Positions 1-10,011 of a DNA stretch of 64,000 bases are shown in pieces. The DNA lies in assembly GCA_014529385.2 (NCBI GenBank), contig CM043952.1, positions 67,159,870-67,223,869 on the forward strand, in the 5' to 3' direction. The notes below the pieces were generated by a model. The model saw nothing but the letters and a program-made list of their open reading frames with translations. It was not told the DNA's origin and ran no database searches. Made by a program: the position numbers and the translations under genes. Numbering within the stretch: the stretch's first letter is position 1; each line of letters begins with the position of its first letter. Source of the stretch: Adiantum capillus-veneris (lineage: Eukaryota; Streptophyta; Polypodiopsida; Polypodiales; Pteridaceae).

Positions 1-160
1 TGGTACAGTAGGTGATGTTTTGGGCACCCAAATTTGAATCGGCTTGTCCTTAAGCTGTGCTTTTGGTACCCAAATTTTCCTGAATTCTTGCATTCTACTT
101 GTAGCATTTGTTTGTCTTTAGGATGGAGAAGATTGATTGCTCTGTGGTTTGCTCTACTAG
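1..160 (-). pseudogene. G1 3' tail with WVPK repeats
   Basis: Minus-strand reading downstream of the second protease-like domain gives two copies of a short motif, KIWVPK (near 62-78) and QIWVPK (near 20-38), about 14 residues apart. Two adjacent stops and a further stop separate this from the domain upstream. The matching part of G2 (27015-27290) carries QVWMRK, QKWIPK and RIWIPK. The motif is therefore a family trait, not chance. Its function is unknown; a basic, Trp-bearing tail could bind nucleic acid, but that is inference. The open end runs off the window. Confidence 0.6.
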
Positions 161-229
161 TAACCTCCTTCCCATTCCTCTTTGCTTGGTGCAATTGGAA
201 CAATGAGCTGTCCGCCTTTAGGTGATAGC

Positions 230-530
230 CTGAGTTGATTGGTATCCCAATCCAGAACTGCCTTGTACGTCCGCGTCCCTAAGATTCCAAGACTCATTGT
301 TTCATTCATGTGTTCATTTGGTAAGCATACAAATTGATGTGGGCATGAACATTCATGTACTATCACATTTAAGTTGACTACTTCCAATGTCGGTGTTGGG
401 TTCTTTTTGCATCCTTTAATAGTCTATATTCTCGTTGTCAAAGATTAACTTGTTGCTTTCTTGTACGTGGAATAGCTGACTACATTTACTCAAGCATCTG
501 TATCGACCAATGCATTTGTGCTATGGTTGT
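230..530 (-). pseudogene. G1 second aspartic-protease-like domain (PR2)
   Basis: After the integrase C-terminus, the minus strand encodes an ALVDTDA segment (about 494-508) followed, past a stop, by VNVVSYSTYKK. The second half lies at 388-240: LNVIVHECSCPHQF, then MSLGILG and VLDWD. Residue by residue this parallels the G2 domain at 26440-26830 (ALLDSGAQANLISY, LHVQIHQYIYPHKF, MMLGQPW, QIDWN). The flap-to-core order, Asp-Thr/Ser-Gly signature and hydrophobic-hydrophobic-Gly motif are those of retropepsins. Here the Gly of the active site is Asp, two stops interrupt it and the halves are in different frames, so it is inactive. The ordinary protease of this element is at 4930-5230. Confidence 0.72.
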
Positions 531-534
531 TCAA

Positions 535-1705
535 CTATACTTTGATGAAAAAGTCCATTCCATCTAGCCATTCATCATCCATTGACACTGCATCTTTCTG
601 TAATTCCATTAGTTGTTCATCTGGTTCCATAGTGTTGATGAAAATAGGTATTTTTTGATTTTTGAAAGAAACTTTTATTTTGAGTACTCGAAGCCGAGCT
701 TCTTCTTGGGCTTCATCAATAACTTGCTGTCGTTTTATCTTTCTTTGCTTTGTTGCATGCATCTTTTCTAGCAATTCATTAGTTAGCGGCAAACTGTACT
801 TCTTTAAACGGTATCCAATAATCCAATTAGCCATCGGTTCACCATCTAGGGTGGACAACTTAACTGCTCCACTTGGAGATGCATCTTCAATGAGAAACGG
901 TCCATTTCTCTTTTTCTTAAACTTGGGAATCTATTGCTTAAGGAAATATACTAAAAAATAAGTCCCCTTTTTTTAAGATTTTTGTAATTGGATGGGAATC
1001 AAAAAACTGTTTTTGTTTCCGCTTTTGTGCATAGATGTGAGTTGCAGAAGTTATCCTTTGCTCATCAAGCTTTTGTAAATCTTCAAGTCTCTCTGACAAT
1101 TCATGTCCAGTCCACTCAAGATCCTTAGCTACCCTTAGTGTCGGCAATAGAAATTCTCTTGACAGTATGGCATCAAGACCATAAACAAGGTTAAAGGGTG
1201 TAGCATTTAAAGCTATCTTGAATGAAACTCTATAAGCCCATAGAGCAGCATGGAGATTCATTTCCCAATATGTCCTTCTTGAACTAACCACTTAAGTCAA
1301 TACCGAGATGAGAATATTATTCGTATGTTCAGCTTGTCCATTTGGTTGTGGATGATAGGGAGCTGATTTGTTATGGATGACCATCAATTCATTAAGAAAA
1401 TACTCAATTACCTCATTGAGGAATTGAGTTTCCCTATCACTAACAATTTCTATTGGCAGTCCATTTCTTGTGAACACATTCTCATATAAGAATGCGGCTG
1501 TGGTTCTGGCATCATTCCTTTGAGTTGCTTTAGCCTCTGCCCACTTCGTCAACTAGTCCGTAGCTACAATGATATATTGAGCTTGGGTTCTATAAGCAGG
1601 TGGTTGTATTGGCCCAACAAAGTCTATACCCCATTTTGCAAAAGCTCTAGCCCTCATCATTGGCTTAAGGGCCTGCTATCTACACGGGTTGGCATTTTTG
1701 CTCAT
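535..1705 (-). pseudogene. G1 integrase core and C-terminal domain
   Basis: Minus-strand pieces at 1552-1292 and 1291-938 carry the second catalytic Asp (VSDRETQFLN) and the Glu region (PNGQAEHTNN), then the Ty3-type C-terminal region with DAILSREFLLPTLRV and the KKGDL motif; 858-535 continues with the GPFLIEDA-type end and YRLKKYSLPLT. The first Asp lies just upstream in a stop-broken frame (GIDFVGP). Several frameshifts and stops split it, so it is non-functional. G2 has the same region at 25400-26354. No chromodomain follows; the second protease-like domain does. Confidence 0.88.
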
Positions 1706-1976
1706 TGACATGCATCACACCTTTGAATATATTCCTTGGCATCCTCAAAAGGTTTTGGCCACCATATGCCTACAATTTTGATTGCTCTTGCGTGGTCTTA
1801 CTACAGAAGTGACCTCCAACTAATCCAGCATGTGCTTGTTCTATTATGGGAATATATTCGTCTTCATTTGCACAAAGACGTAGATGTTGATCTTTACCTC
1901 TCCAATACAATTTTTTTCCAATAAGAGCATAATCTCTTGCTTTTGTTTCAATTGCTCTTTGATGGCGTTTACTCAT
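1705..1976 (-). pseudogene. G1 integrase H2C2 zinc module, copy 2
   Basis: This is the normal N-terminal zinc-binding domain of integrase. Minus-strand residues read YALIGKKLYWRGKDQ, then QAHAGLVGGHF with both His, then after a frameshift VGIWWPKPFEDAKEY and RCDACQ with both Cys (about 1709-1720). The G2 match at 25150-25376 keeps all four ligands in one frame. It directly precedes the catalytic core. A second, separate H2C2 module lies just upstream at 2085-2315. Confidence 0.8.
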
Positions 1977-2084
1977 ATCCTCAGGAAATGTTCAACTTGA
2001 TAAGTAAGTAACTAGATAGTTACTATACTTAGGAGCAAGTGATATTTGGAACAATGTCACATGAGATATGTGTGCTTTTTTTTT

Positions 2085-2315
2085 ACATTGAGGACATTGT
2101 TTTACAAAAGAATGAACATCACTCCTTACAGTTGGCCAAAATACTCCAAGTCTCAAGATCCGTTGCATAGTTTGGTCTTCGGTGAAGTGAAGTCCTACTA
2201 TGGTAATATGTGCTTGACTTAGGTATTGGGTTTTCTCCTCTAGATTAATGTATAAAAGCAATATTCCACCTCGGTTTCTTTTGTATAGCCTTCCAACTAG
2301 TAATTGATACATAGC
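2085..2315 (-). pseudogene. G1 extra integrase-type H2C2 zinc module, copy 1
   Basis: Between RNase H and the normal integrase zinc domain, the minus strand encodes YQLLVGRLYKR, then QAHITIVGLHF, LGVFWPTVRSDVHSF and KQCPQCKKK. The His spacing (about 179 and 186 in its reading frame) and Cys pair (217 and 220) fit Integrase_H2C2. It is followed by LFQISLAPKYS, then the second module. G2 keeps the start (QLIAGRLYHLG) and end (YWPTMYADPHSY, NCTIC) of the same extra module but has lost the His segment. The extra module is therefore ancestral to the family. All four ligands survive here, in a 250-codon open segment shared with RNase H. Confidence 0.75.
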
Positions 2316-2429
2316 CGATTGCTCAATTAATCCAATTGTAATAGGAAGTGGTATTTGCGAATCCGGTTGAGCTATGGTCATCAAGGATACCATGTTTTCC
2401 GAACATCGAGGTATCATTTCCATGAAGAA

Positions 2430-2955
2430 CAGATATGCATCTGGTAGATCATCGTCTACTCCCTTAGGTGGTTCTCTTGAAATAATCCTTGACAAATGAT
2501 CTGCTCTTTGATGAGTGATGACCTTTTTCACAACTACAGTGAAATCAAATTCCAAAATAATGATGAACCATCTCACTATTCGTCCTGTGTTGCATGGCTT
2601 GTTGACCAAGTATAATAAAGCTTGGTGGTCCACAAAGAAAACAAATTTTCTAGCTAATAGGTAATGTCTATACCTTTTCTTGGCATAGATCATCCCTAAT
2701 CTTTCCCTTTCGATGGTTGTATAGTTTTTCTCTGCCATATCCAACTATCTACTAGCATAAGAAATAGGAAAATCAATTTTTCCGTCTCCTGGTTGAGCTA
2801 GTATACACCCAATGGCAAAATTGGAAGCATCTACATGCATGTGGAATATCCTATTCCAATCTAGTGCTTTCAATATTGGAGCTGAAGTGAGAGATTGATT
2901 AAGCTTCATGAAGGATTCTTCACACTCATTAGTCCATTCAAAGAGTGTAATCAAG
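2430..2955 (-). pseudogene. G1 RNase H domain
   Basis: Minus-strand segments carry HVDASNFAIGCILAQPG (first catalytic Asp in VDAS), the EKNYTTIERERLGMIYA motif, VFFVDHQALLYL (a later catalytic Asp) and DHLSRI at the end. This is the standard gypsy RNase H following RT, which degrades the RNA strand of the hybrid. A stop at the frame join near 2745 breaks it. The same domain in G2 (24248-24735) was split from its RT by P1. Confidence 0.88.
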
Positions 2956-3845
2956 CTATACATGGGTTTTGCAATTATAGCGTACATGTAAATGAATCGT
3001 CTGTAATATCCACAATGTCTCATGAAGGCTTGAACCCCCTTGACTGTTGTCGGTCTAGGCAAATCAGCAATAACATGAATTTTATCCATATTAGTAGCTA
3101 TCCCATTTTTAGACACTATATGTCCAAGAATTTTTCCTTGTCTACCCATAAATGTGCACTTTTCAGGATTTAAGCACATCCTATAAAGTCTACATTTTTC
3201 AAATACCTTTTTGAGGCGTTCAAAATGATCAGCTCGGATTGATGAATGTACACGTAAATCATCCATATCTACCTCCAAGAAATTCTGAATGTACATGTAA
3301 ATCATCCATATATACCTCCAAGAAATTCTGAAGGTATTCTTTAAAAGCATGACTCATCAATCTTTGGAAGGTGGCAGGAGCATTAGCTAACCCAAAAGGC
3401 ATTACCCGATATGAAAAAATACCCCATTCAGTTGCAAAGGTAGTTTTATGATGATCTTTGGGGTCAACCAAAAGTTGATTGTATCTCAAAAAGCCATCTG
3501 AAAATCTGTAAGCTTCTTTTCCTGCAACTTGTTTTAAAACATGCTCAGTGATTGGAAGAGGAAAGTTGTCTCTAATGGTAGCTGCATTCACTTTCTTGAG
3601 ATTGACACACACCCTTAATTTTTCATTTTTTTGGGTACTACGATAATTGGAGACACTCAATCTGTGTGTTCAATTTCATAAATGAATTCGGCTTCCTTTA
3701 CCTTTTCTATCTCTTCTTTGATCTTTCGGACAAATGTCTCATTAGAAGTGTATGGCCTTTGTTTGCTTCGTTTCGTATCATCTCTCATAGGTATGTTGAC
3801 AGATTTCTGGATCAACACCCTTGAGATCCTTATAAGACCAAGCAA
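2956..3845 (-). pseudogene. G1 reverse transcriptase
   Basis: Minus-strand pieces give KQRPYTSNETFVRKIKEEI, LRVCVNLKKVNAATIRDNFP, FATEWGIFSYRVMPFGLANAPATFQ, the catalytic EVYMDDLHVHS and the thumb region CLNPEKCTF, LGHIVSKNG and GYYRRFI. Motif order and spacing are those of Ty3/gypsy RT. A frameshift near 3657 and a 43-bp duplication over the YMDD box break the frame. It acts in the cytoplasmic particle to copy element RNA into DNA; this copy cannot. Confidence 0.92.
3244..3329 (-). repeat. 43-bp tandem duplication over the RT active site
   Basis: Units 3244-3286 and 3287-3329 are near-identical, with about two differences. Each encodes the catalytic box, giving NFLEVYMDDLHVHS and NFLEVDMDDLRVHS. 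Because 43 is not a multiple of three, the duplication itself shifts the frame. Confidence 0.88.
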
Positions 3846-3849
3846 AGAT

Positions 3850-4925
3850 ATCTCGGTATTATTTCAATAAGATGAACAAAAGCTTTTCTTCTTTGTCCGT
3901 CATGCCATTTGCAATGTAGACAGGTCTAGGCTCTTCTCATGGTTTGGCCAGATCTATCTTTTTTGAGTATTCACATCCTTTGTAGCACTCGCCCTGTTCT
4001 TGTAGTTCCCTGACAGGTTGTTCAACTATGATTTTTTGATCTTGGAGAGTATATTTTTTGTAATGGGAAGGACCACTCATTACATCTTTACCTTCCTCCT
4101 CAATAGTTTCCATTTCAATTGTATATATCTCCTTTAGAGCTTTTTTCAACTCTTGATGTTTCTTTCTCCGTTCAGCTCGTGTCATGGTTGAATCCTTGTC
4201 TTGGTATTTAGGTTTTGCTTGAGTTTTGTCTTTTGTTTTTCTCCATGTTTTTTATATTTCGTGATTTTCATTTAAAGGATACCTACCAATGATTTTGTCC
4301 TTGACACAACCATGTACGCACATAATTCTTCAGAAACTGTGTTCTACTAGAGACTGATGGCATAGATCTAGCTTTCAAGTTTTTGGTGTCTCTTTTTCTT
4401 CTATACCATTTTTGCCTTTTTGGTTTTTGGTTTGGAAAGTCAAGTTTTTTTTCCTCCCCTCCTTTCATGAGTATCTTAGCTCTCACATGTTCTTTTTCTG
4501 ACCCCGAATCATCTGAGGTAGTCGAATGTTCTTCTAACTCATCTGTTGCATCATAGTAGAGGTTTGAAAAGACTTATTGAGATTTCATCAAGTCCTTGGA
4601 TTCTTGAAGTTTGTCTTCAATGTGAAGGGTTGAGATTATTCGGATGGGAATTATGTCATAGTCGTCCTCATTGCAAAATTGAGTAGGCATAAACGTATTT
4701 ACACATACATCCATTGTTGCTAAAATTTGAGTCCACTCAAATGGCTCAAACAAATGCTCTGGAAAGGGTTCAAGTACATAGGCTTCCTCTGTGCAATCCC
4801 TTTCTAAGATACATTCTTCTCATTTTAAGCTTCTGTTTTCTGAGGCTTTTCACATCCAAATAGGTTTGTCTTTGTTCAACCAAGATGGAAGCTTAGTTTC
4901 AGCCGAAGAGACTGAGTCAAATTCT
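3850..4925 (-). pseudogene. G1 charged linker between protease and RT
   Basis: Short minus-strand segments rich in Lys, Arg and Glu (for example TRAERRKKHQELKKALKE at 4185-4130 and the Lys/Arg-rich stretch at 4486-4283) match the linker at 17380-17990 of G2, including the SHYKKYTLQDQKIIVEQPVR region. It has no recognised domain. It spaces the protease from RT and is broken by several stops. Confidence 0.6.
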
Positions 4926-4929
4926 TGTA

Positions 4930-5230
4930 TGGGTGTTTTCAATCGTGGATAAGTTGTACTTGTCGCATGAAAGGTCTTCTCAATATGATTTTGTAATTGA
5001 GTTTCTTTCCAAAGTCTACTATGACAAAAGTGTGTTGATATTCAATCCCACAGGAATTAGCTATCATTTTTTCAAGCAGTTCCAAGGGTCTTTCGATGTG
5101 TCCATCAATTTCATTCGAGTTTGGCTAATGGCTGGTTTCCCCCATGATTCCCATACTACTTTCGTGGCTATGGCTATGCCTGCCCCACTATCCAGTATTG
5201 CCATGGTTTCTAGATCATTATATCTCACTG
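4930..5230 (-). pseudogene. G1 canonical aspartic protease (PR1)
   Basis: The minus strand reads TMAILDSGAGIAIATKVVW, with the retropepsin Asp-Ser-Gly active site near 5195, then WGKPAISQTRMKL, and after a frameshift EYQHTFVIVDF and IILRRPFMRQVQLIHD, the ILG-type core motif with Gly replaced by Arg. It corresponds to the G2 protease at 16730-17050. Retropepsins cut the Gag-Pol polyprotein as homodimers inside the particle. Its presence shows that the domain at 230-530 is an additional one. Confidence 0.8.
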
Positions 5231-5320
5231 GAAGGGCTGTGTTTCCTTCTTCCCCTTTGTATTATTCTCCAACTTTGTTCATTGGAACATATCGAATCTC
5301 TTTGTTATCCATTTCGTGTT

Positions 5321-6661
5321 TCAATTTTCCCAAAAACATTTGCGGACTAGCCCTGTTATCCCCACCTTCTCTAGAGTTTTCTGTAGATCATTCCATAAAT
5401 ATGGTCTGATTTTTAATAGTTCTCCTAAAGTAAGAGTGCATTGAATGGGTGTAGACATGATTGAATGGATGTTGTCTACCTCTAGGATTTGTTCCACTCT
5501 CTTTATCTGAGTGGTTTTACACACTATGGATTCATCTTTGTTATCTCCTAAGTAAGAGGGTAATATTTTCAAAGTCAATGGTTTAGGCATTCCTGAAGCT
5601 TCAGAACCACAATCCCCATACAAAGATTGTACATCCATGTCCATATCAGGAGGTAGATTGTCTAACCAAACTTCCTCTATAGGAGCTGACTTTAGAGTTA
5701 GGCTCCGATCATTAATCTCTCTAACTTTTTTCCATAATTTTCCTGGCCAATCTTCTTCTACAAATGGAATTCTGTCTAAGACATCTTCCCTATCAGGCAC
5801 TATGAGTTCTAGCTCTTTTGTTTCCAGGTGAGGTTCTACCACCACTTTGGATTTTTCTTTACTGGTTCCTACCACAAGATCTGCAGGTTTTTCCATACTC
5901 TCGAGCTTGGAATTTTGTTTTTCCAGCATCTTTTGAGTAATTCTTACCAAATTTTGATAAGCTTCAAGCTTAGCTACTTCCATGCCTAGAGAAGGATATT
6001 TTTTCCATTTGTTTCTCATGTTTTGGCCTGCTTTATGTCCCACTTGGTAAGCTTCCAAGGCTACATTAATTGGCTCAAAAATTTTGTCTACCAAAATTGA
6101 TCCTCCAGTTTTCACGGTGGTTTGCTTGATTTCGATTCCAGATTCTTTCACTTTTTTTTGGAATAATTTTTTTGCTTTCTCCTTGATTGCAGCCCGTTGT
6201 TTTTGTTTTCTCATCTCATACCTTTTGTTTTTGCTTCTCTTGGTCTTTTGAGAGGAAATTTTTGTATTCTCCGAATCATCAGAGAAGTTAAGTTTCTTTT
6301 TCTTAGCTTGGGCATTGGTGATTACCTTGATTGGAACAATAGGTTCACTCTCAGATGAGCTACTGGGTATCACTTGGACTACGTTCACTACTATTTTACC
6401 CTTGTTTAAAGGATTTTTTGGACAATCTTCAAGGAAGTGTCCTCCCTTTTTGCAACATTGTATGCAATAAGCTTCAAGTGGCTTAAGGTTCTTGTCAAGC
6501 TCTGGGCATTCATTTTTCCAATGATCATCTGCACCACAATTATGATAGTTTTCAGTTCTTGGCTTAATCATGGGTCTTGCCATTGGAGGTCTAACACCTT
6601 GATTAGCTACATAGTACATTGGTGCAAGCTCTGGTGTAGTATAAGTCACAGGTTCTTCCAT
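5321..6661 (-). pseudogene. G1 nucleocapsid knuckles and gag-protease spacer
   Basis: A 446-codon open stretch. Near its start is a damaged zinc knuckle (YHNCGADDHWKNEC, first Cys lost) and a second one (CIQCCKKGGHFLEDC). A Lys-rich segment follows, then a long spacer with KIFEPINVALEAYQVG and ending QCTLTLGELLKIRPYLWNDL. The same order is seen in G2 at 15182-16700. The knuckles bind element RNA in Gag; the spacer has no domain I can name. This is the longest open segment left in G1. Confidence 0.8.
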
Positions 6662-8045
6662 TCATGGTGGATGTGAATTATACTGATCTCCTTCTCCCAT
6701 TACTGTGGATGGACTAAGCTCAGCATAGGGTGTAATAGGCACTAATTCTTGTTCATCTATGACTCCCTCTAAAAGCATGTTCTTTACAGGTACTGCATTA
6801 TGTTCAGGATATGGAGGTTGTTGACCCAACACAGGCTGAGGTCTTTCCATACCCATCGGTGGTCTTTGAGCTAGGGCCATATTAGGCTGATATCTGTACA
6901 TGGGTTGTCCCTGTGGCCTCATAGGCACGTATTGAACATTCCCATCATACTTTGGTCGGTAATAGCACCCATTGATCTCATTGTTGGTCCATTTACCCTC
7001 GATTGCACACCATTTCTGCAGCCTAATTGGTTGTCCCTGGTGAGGTATCCCCTGCCCTGGCCCCCTCATAGGTTGCTTTTTTCATGTTATTTATCATTTC
7101 ATTCATCCTTTTGAGCATGTCTTCTATGGCTATGAGCGGTGCTGCAGTGGCACTTCCCACTTGTGCTGGTTTGGTGGATGTTGTTTTCTTGCTTTGGTTA
7201 TCCTTAGAGACATCTTCTTCATTGATAATATCACAATTGTCTCCTAAGTCAATAGCATCTGACACACACTCTTCTAGGGTCATATGCTTCTTGCTATACA
7301 ATATGACATGAAGTTCCTTTTTTAGCAGTCCCTCTAGAAATAATGATACTAGTCTTTCTTCTATAGGTATATCTAGTTCTAGGCATCTGGCAATGTATTG
7401 TTTCATTCTAGTTGCACAATCCCTAACCAACTCACCTTGTTTCTGTTTGAAGCTATAGATTTGAGCTACCATATTATGTTCGATCCCCGTTTGGCTACCG
7501 CAAATCCTTGAGCTAATGTATTTAAGTCCATGATTGACTCTGGTGAAATGTTTTGGAACCATGTCAGTGCTTTTCCTTCTAATGTCATTTCAAATTCCTC
7601 AAATTGAGTATGGAAATTAAATATGCGTTTTAACTCTTAGCACTTGTTTAAAGCTTGTGAAGTGGTCATATGGATCCCCAGATCCACTATATTTTTTGAC
7701 CCATTTTTGAAAATCAAGTGGTTTGACACGTCTATTTGGTTCAACTCCCGGTCTCTTGGCAGTTGGTCCTGTTCCGAGTCCTTCAAACCAGTATGTTGGA
7801 TATAGTGACTCATGTAGCCCTGGACAGGCTTTAGTGTCACTCAATTTTCTTCGTGATGAGGTGGTCTCTGGTTTTTTAACATTACTCTCAAAAGATCTCT
7901 CGTGGATTTCATCTCTTGGAATAGTCTTTTGTCCTTGGTCCAATATCCAGTCCCTTATGGAGTACCCTTGGTATTTGGTTTTTTCCACCTCCTCAGGAGT
8001 CATCATAACAAAGTTATTGTTATAACAACCCCTAAACATGTAATC
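6662..8045 (-). pseudogene. G1 gag (N-terminus missing)
   Basis: Minus-strand pieces at 8045-7617, 7562-7023 and 7069-6662 encode the capsid-like region: RVKPLDFQKWVKKYSGSGDPYDHFTSFKQ, matching the RPSQVQKWVNKKYIGSRDPRDH segment of G2, then IYSFKQKQGELVRDCATRMKQY and FLEGLLKKELH. A Pro/Gln-rich part (MERPQPVLGQQPPYPEH) follows. Gag forms the particle. It is broken by frameshifts and lacks about 300 N-terminal residues present in G2 because the element ends abruptly near 8045. Confidence 0.82.
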
Positions 8046-8605
8046 CAACGCGTTAGCTACGGCGAGAGCTACGCATTGAAGCCAAGCACGCGCAGTTCTG
8101 AATTCCTTTCACGAAGAGATCTTTCTCGAGCTTCAAGTTGAGTTTTCTTCCTATCCATGTGTCTATTTCATTATTATATATCCACGCATTCACGACAAAC
8201 AAGCTACACCTTAGGCCTAATCACGTTCAAAATTGGTGACCTGGATTTTACTGTCAGAGATCGTACGCGATTGTGATTGCGTGTGTGTGTAGATACTATA
8301 TTGGGGTAGAGACTTTAGGGTAGTGTCCTCTAGGTGTATTGAGACTAGCCCTCAAGTTTTGTAGCAATTGGACATTTTTTAGTTATGTTTCAAGAGGTAG
8401 ATGTGTCGTAGATATGGTAGACATCATGTATATAATGGGTTATGATAGATTTCTTTGGAGTGATTGTCTTAGAAGGTTGAGTAGGTATTGATAACCAATT
8501 GCTTGCTTGCATGCGCGTCCGGGTCATTGCTTCATCCTTGGCTGACATTATGTTGGTCTAGTTCTTGTTGTGCTAACGTCTAAGACGATGGATACCATCC
8601 CAACA
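8046..8605 (+). repeat. 5'-truncated G2-type LTR
   Basis: From about 8046 the plus strand aligns, with much divergence, to the 3' two thirds of the G2 LTR (10370-10942). Shared landmarks include TATCCACGC, CATCGTACG/GATCGTACG, TTGCTTGCTTGCATGCGCG against ATGCTTGCTTCCACGCGCC, and the end in CCAACA/CCCAACA. No tRNA-Asp-type primer site follows 8605, so this is a 3' LTR or solo LTR, not a 5' LTR. Its left end abuts G1 gag in the opposite orientation, a rearrangement junction. Confidence 0.7.
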
Positions 8606-8689
8606 ACCAATTCCACCCATGCTCGACACATATCATGGAATGTATCGAGGGATTCAAATGAGGATCCCAAGGGAGTAAAACTAGTGACT

Positions 8690-9255
8690 GATTGAGAAAC
8701 AATGGGATTTTGGTGAAGACTCTACCACAGTCGCCTTGTCATTGAATTGCATAGAGAAGAAGCCTTTTGCTAGGTATTGAGCATTAGAAACACATCCACC
8801 CAGATTCAGGATGTTGGGACTATGGAGCCAATTGACAAGTTCAGCTTTGGTAGGCACCTTGCCCAAGAATCCAAAGAACAACGTGGAGCTCGACAAGTTT
8901 TTTCTTGATCAAAGAAGGACGGACCACAACAGTAAGTGTGTCCTCCACTTCCACACTTTGCCAAATTGTTTTTTAAAATCTTAAAAGGCCTTGTCTCCCT
9001 TGACGGCAACGTGAGGTTCAGAGGGTGCCTTAGCTTCTTCCACTTTTCTTTTGTTCAAGGATAGTGTGCTCAAAATTTTGGCCAATTCTTTCTCAATCCG
9101 AGCCTTGCATGCTATCAATTCCTCTTTGTTCAGCCGCGAGATGCCACTTTAGTTACCCCCATTGTGCTGGGAACTCATTACTTTGTGGCATCCATCTCCC
9201 TTACTGGGAGAGGTGTTCTGCACCTCCCTTTGGGTCCCCACCACCTCCTCCATAG
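8690..9255 (-). pseudogene. Broken ORF with possible DUF4283-like segment
   Basis: Minus-strand reading starts with MEEVVGTQREVQNTSPSKG, continues through an Arg/Lys/Glu-rich segment (NKEELIACKARIEKELAKIL), then GDKAF, KKQFGKVW and FFGFLGKVPTKAELVNWLH, and ends with YLAKGFFSMQFNDKATVV. The layout GKxPxxxxxxxW...KGFFxxxF resembles the plant DUF4283 domain found in LINE ORF1 and nucleic-acid-binding proteins. Two stops and at least one frameshift break it. It lies just downstream, on the same strand, of a G4-type LTR fragment, so it could be cargo of a non-autonomous LTR element. The family call is tentative. Confidence 0.35.
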
Positions 9256-9439
9256 CCTTGCCTCAAAAGAAGGAGCCGGTGTGACCTAGTCTTTAGCCAA
9301 CGCACCACAAAAGTTTAAATAATCTTACAGAGCGTGACCACACCCCCAAGACGGATCACCCTTTTGAAAGGTCTCTTCTATCTGATCACTCAATGAAATG
9401 GAAATGGCCTATGAACTTTGAGAAAAGCAAAATAAGGAG

Positions 9440-10011
9440 AATTCAAGAGAGCATTTTTGTGCGACTACTTTGAGAACATAGAGTATGAACTTAATTAATG
9501 GTAGCAACATAATCATAGTACTTAATTAACTTGGCATGAACAATACTTTTTCAAGAGAGAGAGAGAGTTTAGAGAACTTGAAAACAGTTGAGAACCACAT
9601 TTATGTGGAGCCACATTCCCCCCTCCAATAGGATTTTGTATTATAGGTTCTCCCATCAAGAGAGACTTGGTACAATACAATCTTTGTGTTCCTTGTGACC
9701 TAGGTGATGCAATGAAGATGGAAAGCATCATGCATCACGAGCATAACATAGACTTTGTAAAAAGCATTAACTATCCCCAGCCTTAGTCCCAAGGCCTCAA
9801 ACACCTTCAAATGTGGAGAGAGCTAGCGGGGAATGAGGGTAGGGAAGAGGAAGAAGAAACATTCATAGGAAAAAGAAATAGTTCCTCACTTATCATCACT
9901 CTTCTTGCTAGGATATATAGTAGGATAGTAATGAAGATGGAGAAGATGGCAAGCTTAGGCATTGAAGCATGGCTCTTGGTTGGATTTGCATTCCATAGCC
10001 AAGAGTGCTGG
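9440..10011 (-). repeat. G4-type LTR fragment
   Basis: The reverse complement aligns to 35620-36150 and 53990-54470: a conserved segment about nearby Ile-free text AATCCAACCAAGAGCCA, then CCCCGCTAGCTCTC, a segment ending TCTCCCTTGATGGG-like, CCTATAATACAAA and TGTTCATGCC. Divergence is high and both ends are truncated. Insertion of G2 at about 10012 forms its right boundary. A GA-rich simple repeat sits at 9553-9568. Confidence 0.72.

Larger units (their letters stand above)
1..8045 (-). mobile_element. G1: decayed Ty3/gypsy retrotransposon, cut by window edge
   Basis: Read on the minus strand from 8045 to 1, the order is gag, two CCHC knuckles, protease, charged linker, RT, RNase H, two H2C2 zinc modules, integrase core, second protease-like domain and a WxPK tail. 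RT before integrase puts it in Ty3/gypsy, and no chromodomain or archaeal-type RNase H is seen. Many frameshifts and stops interrupt every domain, so it is dead. Gag lacks its N-terminal part: homology to G2 ends near 8045, where a G2-type LTR in the opposite orientation begins. The 3' LTR lies beyond position 1. G2 at 10012-27390 is a sibling of the same family. Confidence 0.93.
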
